Source of the DNA: an uncultured Elusimicrobium sp.
GTDB lineage: Bacteria > Elusimicrobiota > Elusimicrobia > Elusimicrobiales > Elusimicrobiaceae
Assembly (NCBI GenBank): GCA_937891135.1
Contig: CALAFB010000048.1
Span: 35,784-99,783 of the forward strand
Reading direction: 5' to 3'
DNA length: 64,000 nucleotides
The notes under the pieces: generated by a model
What the model saw: the letters and a program-made list of their open reading frames with translations, nothing else
Databases searched by the model: none
What the model was told of the DNA's origin: nothing
Shown: piece after piece, positions 9,763 through 17,485 of the stretch
How the letters are laid out: each line of letters begins with the position of its first letter
Position numbering within the stretch: the first letter of the stretch is position 1
Made by a program: the position numbers and the translations under genes

Positions 9763-9774
9763 TATTTAGTAAAA

Positions 9775-9780
9775 TATAAT
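9775..9780 (+). promoter_or_regulatory. -10 element for the carboxyltransferase gene
   Basis: Perfect TATAAT 19 nt before the ATG at 9799, directly after the upstream terminator's T-run. No convincing -35 is seen. Confidence 0.4.
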
Positions 9781-9798
9781 AAATAACGGAGGCCACAC

Positions 9799-11403
9799 AT
9801 GATTGAACTCTTTGAAGACCCCAGATTAGACAAACCTTCTAATGACCCAGCACCGGAAAAACTGGTCAAATTCCGCCAAGTTTCTTTAGACGCGCAAAAA
9901 GGTGCCGGCGAAGAACGCATCAAAGCCCAGCACGAAAAAGGCAAAATGACCGCGCGCGAACGTATTTCGTACTTATTAGACAAAGACAGTTTTATTGAAA
10001 TCAAAAGTTTAATGGAAAGTTCCTGCAGCGACTTTGGCATTAAAGACAAACATATTAAAGGCGACGGCGTCATCACCGGCTTTGGGCGCATTAACGGGCG
10101 CGAAGTAGCCCTGTACGCGCAAGATTTTACGCAACTGGGCGGCTCGCTTGGTTTAGCGCACGCGCAGAAAATTGCGGCGTTAATGGACCGCGCATTAGAC
10201 GCTAAAATCCCGGTTATCGGGCTGTTAGACTCCGGCGGTGCGCGCATCCAGGAAGGCGTAGATAGTTTAAACGGCTTTGGCGAAATTTTCTACCGCAACG
10301 TCAAGGCCTCGGGCGTCATCCCGCAGATTTCCATTATCTTAGGCCCGTGTGCGGGCGGGGCTGCGTATTCCCCGGCACTCACGGATTTTATTTTTATGGT
10401 GGAAGGCATCAGCCACATGTTTATTACGGGGCCCGGTGCCGTCAAAGCCGCTACCGGCGAAGAAGTAGATTTTGATACCTTAGGCGGTAGTGCCCCGCAT
10501 AGCGAAAAAAGCGGCGTGTGCCAGTTTGTGGCCAAGTCGGAGCAGGATTGCTTCCGCCAAGTGCGCGAGCTGCTCTCTTTTCTGCCGCAAAATTGCGAAG
10601 AAAACCCGCCCTTGCAAACCACGAGTGATTTAGTCAGCCGGCAAGTCCCGGTCTTAGAACGTGTGTGCGAAATGGACCCTAAAAAAGCGTTCCGTATCCA
10701 ACACGTGATTTGGCGGTTGGCCGACGATTTCGGATTTTTTGAAATCCACCAAAACTTTGCCAAAAACGTGGTAACCGGGTTTATCCGCCTAGGCGGGCAA
10801 GTGGTGGGCGTGGTGGCCAACAACCCGGCTGTTATGGGCGGTGCATTGGATTGCGACGCGAGCGACAAAGCCGCGCGTTTTATCCGTTTTTTAAATGCGT
10901 TTAACATTCCGCTTTTAACGCTGGTGGATACGGGCGGTTATCTGCCCGGCGTAGCGCAAGAGCACGGCGGCATTATCCGCCACGGGGCCAAACTCTTATA
11001 CGCGTATTCCGAAGCGTCTATCCCCAAAGTTACGCTGGTACTTCGCAAGGCCTACGGCGGGGCGTATATTGCCATGGGTTCTAAGTATTTGCGCGGAGAT
11101 TTTAACTTTGCGTTCCCGTCGGCAGAAATTGCTGTCATGGGCCCGCGCGGCGCGGTGGAAATTTTGTACTCACGCGATTTAAAGAAAGAAACAGAGGATA
11201 CCAAAAAAGAAGCCCTCAAGCAGAAAATGACGCAGGAATATTCGGACAAGTTTGCCTCTCCGTACCAGGCCGCGACGAACGGGTCTATTGACGAGGTCAT
11301 TGAACCGGCCCAAGCGCGCGCTAAAATTATCCGTGCGTTTGAAGTCTTAAAAAAGAAACGGGACCCGCGGAAAAACCCGCACAAGGGTAATATCCCTTTG
11401 TAA
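9799..11403 (+). CDS. acyl-CoA carboxyltransferase subunit (PccB/MmdA family)
   Basis: A 534-residue carboxyltransferase of the biotin-dependent propionyl/acetyl-CoA carboxylase beta or methylmalonyl-CoA decarboxylase alpha family. It would move CO2 between carboxybiotin and an acyl-CoA. The N-terminal half has LLDSGGARIQEGVDSL and GPCAGGAAYSPALTDF. The motif MFITGPGAVKAATGEEV follows, and the C-terminal half has VDTGGYLPG and the AYGGAYIAMGSK glycine turn. Full length for the family. GGAGG lies six bases before the ATG. No biotin carboxylase, biotin carrier or decarboxylase membrane subunit is adjacent, so sequence alone does not separate malonyl/methylmalonyl-CoA synthesis from a sodium-pumping decarboxylase. 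A supply role for the nearby synthase is only a possibility. Confidence 0.88.
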   Translation: MIELFEDPRLDKPSNDPAPEKLVKFRQVSLDAQKGAGEERIKAQHEKGKMTARERISYLLDKDSFIEIKSLMESSCSDFGIKDKHIKGDGVITGFGRINGREVALYAQDFTQLGGSLGLAHAQKIAALMDRALDAKIPVIGLLDSGGARIQEGVDSLNGFGEIFYRNVKASGVIPQISIILGPCAGGAAYSPALTDFIFMVEGISHMFITGPGAVKAATGEEVDFDTLGGSAPHSEKSGVCQFVAKSEQDCFRQVRELLSFLPQNCEENPPLQTTSDLVSRQVPVLERVCEMDPKKAFRIQHVIWRLADDFGFFEIHQNFAKNVVTGFIRLGGQVVGVVANNPAVMGGALDCDASDKAARFIRFLNAFNIPLLTLVDTGGYLPGVAQEHGGIIRHGAKLLYAYSEASIPKVTLVLRKAYGGAYIAMGSKYLRGDFNFAFPSAEIAVMGPRGAVEILYSRDLKKETEDTKKEALKQKMTQEYSDKFASPYQAATNGSIDEVIEPAQARAKIIRAFEVLKKKRDPRKNPHKGNIPL

Positions 11404-11407
11404 AATA

Positions 11408-11416
11408 TGTTACAAT
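11408..11416 (+). promoter_or_regulatory. extended -10 promoter of the TRL-like gene
   Basis: TGT-TACAAT just after the carboxyltransferase stop and 26 nt before the next ATG; no clear -35. Confidence 0.45.
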
Positions 11417-11442
11417 AGATTATCTTAGAAAAGGAGCAAAGT

Positions 11443-11745
11443 ATGAAAAAATTTATGTTATTAGCCGTCGGTGCGTTATCCTTAGGGGCGTGTGCGATGG
11501 TACCTACGCATGCAGGGTCTGCCTTGATTGAAATGACCAACCAACCCGTATCGGCCACCAATGCGATTGGCAACAAAACCGGGAAAGCGTGCGCGAAAAA
11601 TTACTTTGGTATTTACTTAGCGGGCGATATGTCCATTGAAGCCGCTAAGCGCAACGGCCGCATTACGCAAGTAGCGTCTGTGAATACAGAGATTAAGAGC
11701 TACGCCGTGTATTCCGAAGTGTGCACGGTAGTAACCGGAAAATAA
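11443..11745 (+). CDS. TRL-like small lipoprotein
   Basis: A 100-residue secreted protein with a lipoprotein signal: MKK, a hydrophobic stretch, then the lipobox LGAC with Cys16 as the lipidation site. The mature part resembles the TRL-like family (NAIGNKTGKAC, then SIEAAKRNGRIT and IKSYAVYSEVCTVVTGK), whose members are small glycine-zipper-like envelope lipoproteins of unknown function. GGAGC precedes the ATG. It has its own -10 and is closed by a strong terminator, so it is probably monocistronic. Family resemblance is by motif only. Confidence 0.75.
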   Translation: MKKFMLLAVGALSLGACAMVPTHAGSALIEMTNQPVSATNAIGNKTGKACAKNYFGIYLAGDMSIEAAKRNGRITQVASVNTEIKSYAVYSEVCTVVTGK

Positions 11746-11764
11746 AAAGTAGTTTTTAAGTTGC

Positions 11765-11790
11765 AAGGCCCGCTTATATAAGCGGGCTTT
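11765..11790 (+). terminator. intrinsic terminator after TRL-like gene
   Basis: GCCCGCTTATATAAGCGGGC is a perfect palindrome followed by a short T-run. Confidence 0.75.
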
Positions 11791-11804
11791 GTGCTTGTTA
11801 ATAA

Positions 11805-11835
11805 CAAACCCCCGGTACGAAATACCGGGGGTTTG
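11805..11835 (-). terminator. terminator at the 3' end of malQ
   Basis: AAACCCCCGGTA...TACCGGGGGTTT is symmetric and could act on both strands. It lies 20 nt beyond the malQ stop in the convergent intergenic region. Confidence 0.75.
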
Positions 11836-11854
11836 TAAATACTTCGCAAACGGC

Positions 11855-14536
11855 TTAGCGGCCGCTTTTAGACAGCATATCCTGAATTTTATTGTTAAAC
11901 CCGTCGGCTTCCAATAAAGTTTCTAATGTCATCGGCATACGGTAACGCCAATAATGCTGCGGATTGGCCGGTACGTTGATGCGTTCTTCCTGCGGGTTGA
12001 CACCGCGCAAGGTTTCGTCCATAGCGGTCAAATCCTGCAGACCGATTAAGGCCAGCATAGACGGGCTTTGGTAGTGCAAGCGGATAATTTGCGTGCAAAT
12101 TTCCGGGGTGGCTTCGGCCGGGGCCTCGCCTTTTTTGCCCAAGACGCGGTGGTAGAATTTTTGCGTAATATCTTTATTTTCCTGCCACCACGCGCGCAGC
12201 ACAGACATATCGTGCGTAGACGGCGTAGCCACGGATAAGTACGGATATTTTTTAATATCGTCAAATACCGCCCCCCATTGTTTGGGCATCCGCTGGATTT
12301 CTAAGGAAAGGAGTTGCAGTTTCTCCATCACCGGTTTTACGCACGCGGGTACCATGCCCAAATCCTCGGCACAGGCCAGCATACGCGTGGCTTGCGTTAA
12401 GCGCGGCAATTTTTCCAAGGCTTTTTCTTTCCAAAACTCGTTATGGCGTTCAAAGAAAAAGTGATTGTATAGCGCGGTAAATGCTTTTTGGTCCGCTTCG
12501 GACAACGTCTTAAAATACCCGTCCGTGAGTGCTGCAATACGCGGATGATATTTGGACGTATCTTGATGGTCCGTCACAAATAGCACGTTGGAAATCAGCG
12601 CATACAATCCTTCCAATAAGCGGATATCTTCGTCCGCGTTTTTACCGGCGAAATACGTTTCCACTTTACGTTGGGTATCATATTCCGGGCGCAAGCAGTA
12701 CGTGCCGTTTTCCTGACGCAGCAAGAATTGTTCTTTGGCTTTGTCGGCCAAATCGCCGAGTTTTTCCGTCAGATATTCTTCGGTAATAAGCGGGGATAAA
12801 AATTCCGGCTTAAACGAAAGACCGAACGTAGCCATTTCCTCGGCACTTAGCGGCAGGGCAGGCGAAAACTGCCCTAAGAGCCCTTGCACACTATGGGTGG
12901 GGATTTCCCATATCCGGAAAAATCCCAAAATATGGTCTAGACGGTAGGCATCAAAATACGCTGCCAAATGTATCAAACGCCGTTGCCACCAAGCGTAGCC
13001 GTTTTTGGCCATTTCTTCCCAGTTATACGTCGGGAACCCCCAGTTTTGGCCCGTGGCGGAAAAGTCATCGGGCGGAGCCCCGGCTTGCGCATTTAAGTGA
13101 AATAAGGCCGGTTCCATCCACGCGTCTACGCTGTGGGGAGAAATGCCTATCGGGATATCTCCTTTCAAAATCACTCCGTTGGTGCGGGCATATTGCGCGG
13201 CTTCTAACAGCTGGGTATGCAATGTATATTGTACGTAATACCAAAAGCATACTTGGACGTAATGTTCCGACGCAGGCGCACAGAACTTAACCAGTTCCTC
13301 ACACGTAAAGCGGGTATGTTCCGGCCAATCTTTAAAGCAGGCGGTTTGGTATTTGTCCCGCAACGTGCAGAACATGGCATACGCCGGCAGCCAATGTACA
13401 TTGGCCATAAAGAACTGTTTAAAACCGTTGCTAGACAACACATTTTTCCCTTCCGCTTGGAAGGCGTCTTGCAGGGCTGTTAATTTTAATTGTAACGCGC
13501 GCTCATAATCCACTTGTGTTTGGGCATTGATTTCGGCCCGTTGCTTCTCTAGTTTTTTGTGTACTTTTTTATCTAATTGCGGCAACGCATCGGCGTTTAC
13601 ATACATCGGGTGTAGTGCATAGACGGACAACGTATTATACGGGTAGGAGTCTTTCCACGTGTGGGTAAGGGTGGTATCATTAACGGGTAAAAGTTGGATG
13701 ACTTTCTGCCCGGTTTTAACGGCCCAATCCACCAAGGTTTTTAAATCGCCAAAATCGCCCACGCCCCAGCCGTCCTGGCGGCGCAAGGAAAACACCGGGA
13801 TGACTACCCCGCCTGCGCGGAAGGGGGCTAAGGTTTTAAAATGGGGTTTTAATCCGTCCAACACATACACGGTATTGTCAGCGATTTGCGGCAGAGAGAA
13901 GGTGCGGTTGGCACCGTCTTCCCAAAATAGGTTCCCCTCTTTATCTTTTACCACAAACTTATATTCCGTTTTAGCGGGTAATAACGAGGCATCTAACGAC
14001 ACCACCCACGTATTAGGTTCTGTTTCGGTAAGGGTGCGCGCCCAGGTAGCATTCCAGTTGCCCAACTCTTGTGTGGCTCCGCAGAGGTGCAGCGTTTGCC
14101 CCGCGGCAAGTTGGGGGGATTGCACCCGCAGTACGACCGTCCGGTCAAACAACACGGGCAGATTGCCCGGCTTGCGCGTACGTTTGCAAAACACGTTTGT
14201 CATAGCGGACGTATACATCCAGGATTCGCACGGTAAATCCCGCCAGGTATCCTGCAATATATAGGTGTTTTTCTTTGGGTTTACCGGTAACATACGCGGG
14301 GTTAACTGCCATTCGCTGCGAACGGTTTTCCCCTCGTGGCGGACCTCGTAATGATACGCCATGGCTAACGGTTGGTTAAATTCCAACAGAATATGCCCTG
14401 ACCAGTTTTCTCCGTCTTGCGTAGTCAGGGGAATGTTAATTTTATTTTCGTTGATTGTAGCGTGTGCACGGTACAAAACGGCATGAAGCGTTTCGCCCCA
14501 TACCGTTTTATAGTTGATGTGAAAAGACAGTTTCAT
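11855..14536 (-). CDS. malQ: 4-alpha-glucanotransferase, DPE2-like (CBM20-CBM20-GH77)
   Basis: An 893-residue amylomaltase. Two N-terminal CBM20-type starch-binding domains (about residues 1-110 and 125-225; the second has LCGATQELGNWNATWA) precede a GH77 barrel. GH77 motifs: DAYRLDHILGFFRIWEIP with the nucleophile Asp about residue 534, CAEDLGM with the acid/base Glu about 724, and ATPSTHDMS. This arrangement matches DPE2-type enzymes, which transfer a glucosyl unit from maltose to a glycan acceptor. The start MKLSFHINYKTVW is chosen because AAGGGTAAGAAC precedes it and it sits five bases after the transporter stop; a start 14 codons earlier would overlap that gene. Cotranscribed with the maltose-type carrier. 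Confidence 0.92.
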   Translation of the reverse strand: MKLSFHINYKTVWGETLHAVLYRAHATINENKINIPLTTQDGENWSGHILLEFNQPLAMAYHYEVRHEGKTVRSEWQLTPRMLPVNPKKNTYILQDTWRDLPCESWMYTSAMTNVFCKRTRKPGNLPVLFDRTVVLRVQSPQLAAGQTLHLCGATQELGNWNATWARTLTETEPNTWVVSLDASLLPAKTEYKFVVKDKEGNLFWEDGANRTFSLPQIADNTVYVLDGLKPHFKTLAPFRAGGVVIPVFSLRRQDGWGVGDFGDLKTLVDWAVKTGQKVIQLLPVNDTTLTHTWKDSYPYNTLSVYALHPMYVNADALPQLDKKVHKKLEKQRAEINAQTQVDYERALQLKLTALQDAFQAEGKNVLSSNGFKQFFMANVHWLPAYAMFCTLRDKYQTACFKDWPEHTRFTCEELVKFCAPASEHYVQVCFWYYVQYTLHTQLLEAAQYARTNGVILKGDIPIGISPHSVDAWMEPALFHLNAQAGAPPDDFSATGQNWGFPTYNWEEMAKNGYAWWQRRLIHLAAYFDAYRLDHILGFFRIWEIPTHSVQGLLGQFSPALPLSAEEMATFGLSFKPEFLSPLITEEYLTEKLGDLADKAKEQFLLRQENGTYCLRPEYDTQRKVETYFAGKNADEDIRLLEGLYALISNVLFVTDHQDTSKYHPRIAALTDGYFKTLSEADQKAFTALYNHFFFERHNEFWKEKALEKLPRLTQATRMLACAEDLGMVPACVKPVMEKLQLLSLEIQRMPKQWGAVFDDIKKYPYLSVATPSTHDMSVLRAWWQENKDITQKFYHRVLGKKGEAPAEATPEICTQIIRLHYQSPSMLALIGLQDLTAMDETLRGVNPQEERINVPANPQHYWRYRMPMTLETLLEADGFNNKIQDMLSKSGR

Positions 14537-14541
14537 TGTTC

Positions 14542-15870
14542 TTACCCTTGTTGTGTTGCGTGTTCTTCTTTTACCCAAACTGTAAAAGCAGCGGCGATTA
14601 ACAAACTAATTCCGCCAATGCCCACAGCTGCAATAGCACTTCCTCCTAACAAGTGTTTCATAAACGGCCCGAACAACAGGTTTACACAAATCTGCGGAAT
14701 AACAATAAAAAAGTTAAACACGCCCATGTAAAACCCCATCTTCTCGGCCGGAAGTGCGTTGGAAAGCATGGCATACGGCATAGACAAAATACTGCTCCAC
14801 GCAATCCCAATGCAGACCATGGGTATTATCAAACTCATTTTACTAAATTGTACGCCAAAAAGGGCAAGTCCTAAAGCAGCCAATCCCGCTCCGCCGACCG
14901 CTAAACAGAAAATATGGATTTTGCGCGCGGAGAATTTGCGCGTTAAGCCCAAGAGCGCAAACGCAAACACAAACGCCACCGCACTATAAATAGCAAAACA
15001 AATGTTGCCCCAGTTGGCGGCCGTTTCATAGTCCGGCGTGCCGGGGGCGGCGTGGAAAACACCGCTGGCAATACCCGGCGTAAAATAGACCCACAAAATC
15101 ATAAAGGCTGCCCACGTAAAAAACTGTACCACGGCCAAGCGGCGCATGGTTTGCGGCATGGTCAGCATGGCGTGCCACATCTCTTTGATAGATGCAAGCG
15201 GGCTGGCGGTTTGCTTTTGCAGCGCGCGGAAGGCTTCCATATCCGCGGGCGGATATTCGGGCGTGGTAACAATGGTGGCCAAAATAGCCACTAAAAATAC
15301 CACCGCCCCAATATAAAAGGAATAACGTACCGTAGCCGGGATATGACCGAGGGCCGCTTCGGTGCTGACACCAAAAGACGTTAAAATTTGCGGCAAACAA
15401 TACGCAATCACGGACGCCGCGCCAATCATCACACTTTGCATGGCGTAGCCGGTTTTACGTTGCTGTTCGGGCAAGATATCGCCCACAAACGCGCGGAACG
15501 GTTCCATGCTGACGTTGACGGCCGTATCTAAAATCCACAACGCAATAACCGCCATCCAAATAGCGGTCGCTTGCGGCATTAAAAATAATGCAAAGACCGA
15601 GAAAATAGCCCCGCCTAAAAAATACGGACGCCGGCGCCCTAAGCGGCACCAGGTGCGGTCGCTAAAATAACCAATGAGCGGCTGCACGAGAAGCCCGGTA
15701 ACGGGGGCCGCCAGCCAAAGCATCGGGATTTGGTCTTCCGTCGCGCCTAAGCGCGAATAAATGGCACTCATATTGCCCATTTGCAAAGACCAACCAAACT
15801 GGATTCCAAAAAAGCCCAAGCACATATATGCAATTTGCATAAAACTCTTAGGCGGACGTTCTAAGTTCAT
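14542..15870 (-). CDS. MFS/GPH-type sugar transporter, SLC45-like (probable maltose carrier)
   Basis: A 442-residue polytopic membrane protein with about 12 hydrophobic segments. The loop after TM2 reads GYFSDRTWCRLGRRRPYFLGG, the signature of the SLC45/sucrose-maltose branch of MFS/GPH cation symporters. The start follows AAAGGAGGAAGCGT, and malQ begins five bases after its stop, so the two form an operon. Together they suggest maltose or malto-oligosaccharide uptake followed by transglycosylation, avoiding an ABC importer. Substrate is inferred from the partner gene. Confidence 0.85.
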   Translation of the reverse strand: MNLERPPKSFMQIAYMCLGFFGIQFGWSLQMGNMSAIYSRLGATEDQIPMLWLAAPVTGLLVQPLIGYFSDRTWCRLGRRRPYFLGGAIFSVFALFLMPQATAIWMAVIALWILDTAVNVSMEPFRAFVGDILPEQQRKTGYAMQSVMIGAASVIAYCLPQILTSFGVSTEAALGHIPATVRYSFYIGAVVFLVAILATIVTTPEYPPADMEAFRALQKQTASPLASIKEMWHAMLTMPQTMRRLAVVQFFTWAAFMILWVYFTPGIASGVFHAAPGTPDYETAANWGNICFAIYSAVAFVFAFALLGLTRKFSARKIHIFCLAVGGAGLAALGLALFGVQFSKMSLIIPMVCIGIAWSSILSMPYAMLSNALPAEKMGFYMGVFNFFIVIPQICVNLLFGPFMKHLLGGSAIAAVGIGGISLLIAAAFTVWVKEEHATQQG

Positions 15871-15902
15871 ACGCTTCCTCCTTTGGTTTTGTAGATAACT
15901 CC

Positions 15903-15930
15903 ATTATAACAAGATTTTTTCATTTGTGAA
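15903..15930 (-). promoter_or_regulatory. promoter of the transporter-malQ operon
   Basis: Minus strand TTCACA, 16-bp spacer, TGT-TATAAT (extended -10), about 33 nt upstream of the transporter ATG. Confidence 0.65.
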
Positions 15931-15989
15931 GCAGAAAAATTGATTAGAAAAGCACAGACGCGGGAAGCCCCACATCTTTGCCCAAAATT

Positions 15990-16004
15990 TGCTATGATAC
16001 TGGT
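15990..16004 (+). promoter_or_regulatory. extended -10 placing transcription start at the sigma factor ATG
   Basis: TGC-TATGAT, then exactly six bases, then ATG. No Shine-Dalgarno sequence is present. A normal start six to seven bases after the -10 would fall on the A of the ATG. Confidence 0.5.
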
Positions 16005-17165
16005 ATGGAAAGCACAGAACTGGATAGTGTAAACGAATACTTTAAACACTTGGGTCAAATTACCAAAGAAATTGACCGCGAAGAAATGGCCCAATTATGG
16101 AAACGCGTCAAAAAAGGCGACGAAGAAGCCAAGAACCGTATGATGGAAATGAACTTGCGCCTTGTTGTACCGACGGCAAAGCGTTTCCAACGCCCGGGTA
16201 TGGATTTAATGGATTTGATTGAAGAAGGGAACCTGGGGCTCTTGCAAGCCATTGAAAAATTTGAACCTAGAAAAGGGTACCGTTTTTCCACCTATGCCGT
16301 GTATTGGATTGAGCAGTTCGTGCGTAAATATATTGAAGAACAATCCGGTTCTATTAAAATTCCGTCGCACGCGTGGGGCAATTTAAAACGCTGGTTCAAA
16401 GCGTGGAACGAACTTAAAGAAACCAACGGACGGGACCCGTCCTTGCGGGAAATGGCCGAAGAATTAGGTTTGTCTGCCCGGCAGGTAAAATCTATTATGG
16501 ATACGTTGAACGCTGCCAAAGGGGTGGATTCGTTAACCTCGCTTGTGCGCGAAGAAGACGAAATGACGTTGGAAGAAGTCATCAGCGACGACGGCAAAGG
16601 CAACCCGCATGACGTGTTTGTAGCCAATGAAGACAAAACCACCATGCGCCAAAGTTTAGACGATTTACAAGAACGGGACCGGCAAATTATTGTGCTGCGT
16701 TACGGGTTGGATGACAACGCCCCCAAGACGCTGGGCGAAGTGGCGGATATGTTAGGCCTCTCGCGTGAGCGCGTACGCCAAATTGAAGAACGTGCGATTC
16801 GCACCTTGCGCCGGGCCGCCCAAAAGGCAGGGCTGTTGGAGTTTTTGCCGGAAGATTACCGCACCACCAAATTGCACACCGCCATGCGCGGCCGCCCGAA
16901 AACGAATATTTTAGGTGAAGAAGAAGCAGACGAAAACCCGCTTATCAAACTTATCCGCCATAAAGTAGCCCAGGCCAAAAAGCAACTGGCACACAAGACG
17001 GCGGATACTAAAAAGAAATCCAAGAAAGCCGTTACTAAGACGGTTGCCCAAAAAATGGTGAAAAAAACGGCGGCGAAAAAGAAAGCCTCTGCCCAAAAAA
17101 CGGCACAGAAAACTGCCAAAAAATCTTCTAAAAAATCGGTTAAAAAAGTTTCCAAAAAACGCTAA
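16005..17165 (+). CDS. sigma-70 family RNA polymerase sigma factor with Lys/Ala-rich tail
   Basis: A 386-residue sigma factor. Region 1.2 starts at once (LDSVNEYFKHLGQI), so no region 1.1 is present. Region 2 includes MDLIEEGNLGLLQAIEKFEP and GYRFSTYAVYWIEQFVRKYI. Region 3 follows, and region 4.2 is LGEVADMLGLSRERVRQIEE. Region 2.4 (YWIEQFVRKYIEEQ) departs from the RpoD form WWIRQAITRAI, which points to a group 2 (RpoS-like) rather than the primary factor. About 65 C-terminal residues after region 4 are almost only K, A, T, S and Q (KKTAAKKK, KKSVKKVSKK), like histone H1-type tails. The ATG at 16005 is chosen because region 1.2 begins right after it; an upstream TTG would lie in the promoter. 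Confidence 0.88.
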   Translation: MESTELDSVNEYFKHLGQITKEIDREEMAQLWKRVKKGDEEAKNRMMEMNLRLVVPTAKRFQRPGMDLMDLIEEGNLGLLQAIEKFEPRKGYRFSTYAVYWIEQFVRKYIEEQSGSIKIPSHAWGNLKRWFKAWNELKETNGRDPSLREMAEELGLSARQVKSIMDTLNAAKGVDSLTSLVREEDEMTLEEVISDDGKGNPHDVFVANEDKTTMRQSLDDLQERDRQIIVLRYGLDDNAPKTLGEVADMLGLSRERVRQIEERAIRTLRRAAQKAGLLEFLPEDYRTTKLHTAMRGRPKTNILGEEEADENPLIKLIRHKVAQAKKQLAHKTADTKKKSKKAVTKTVAQKMVKKTAAKKKASAQKTAQKTAKKSSKKSVKKVSKKR

Positions 17166-17193
17166 ATGGCCGTGCGTGCGCGTGCCGGTTTAT

Positions 17194-17267
17194 GCCCCCG
17201 TAGCTCAATTGGATAGAGCGATTCCGTCCTAAGGAAGAGGTTGCGAGTTCAACTCCCGCCGGGGGTA
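17194..17267 (+). tRNA. tRNA-Arg (CCT anticodon)
   Basis: 74-nt cloverleaf: acceptor GCCCCCG/CGGGGGT, D-arm GCTC...GAGC, anticodon loop GTCCTAA, T-loop TTCAACT, discriminator A, no encoded CCA. It would read AGG. Odd features: 27-43 is A-G, 52-62 is A-C, and loop position 32 is G rather than a pyrimidine. It is followed by a terminator. Confidence 0.85.
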
Positions 17268-17272
17268 AAATA

Positions 17273-17302
17273 AAAAACCCGCTTTGACGGGTTTTTTTAT
17301 TT
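17273..17302 (+). terminator. terminator after tRNA-Arg
   Basis: AAAACCCGCTTTGACGGGTT stem followed by TTTTTAT. Confidence 0.8.
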
Positions 17303-17313
17303 TAAGTCCCGAA

Positions 17314-17386
17314 GCACACCAACTGCTTGGTGTGCGTGAGGAGTTGAAAGGCGCAGCGATGTTTTTGTTTGAGCGGCTAGGCCGCG
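17314..17386 (+). repeat. structured repeat element, copy A
   Basis: 5' hairpin GCACACCAA-CTGC-TTGGTGTGC (17314-17335), then a 31-bp core (17346-17376) containing GGCGCAGCGATGTTTTTG, ending in hairpin GCGGC-TAG-GCCGC. Copy B lies inverted at 19322-19396. The core is identical while both hairpins differ with base pairing kept. Confidence 0.75.
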
Positions 17387-17408
17387 AAAGGCAAAAACCG
17401 CGAGCCCG

Positions 17409-17445
17409 GCCTGCAGGAAAATTCCGTTAAAATTTTCCTACAGGC
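17409..17445. repeat. 15-bp inverted repeat (palindrome)
   Basis: GCCTGCAGGAAAATT pairs with AATTTTCCTACAGGC, one mismatch and a seven-base loop. It lies 40 nt beyond the pilin stop on the minus strand and lacks a clear T-run, so a terminator role is uncertain. Confidence 0.6.
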
Positions 17446-17485
17446 AATGTTTGTTGGGGATATTTTTTCTTCAGGAGGAGATAGG

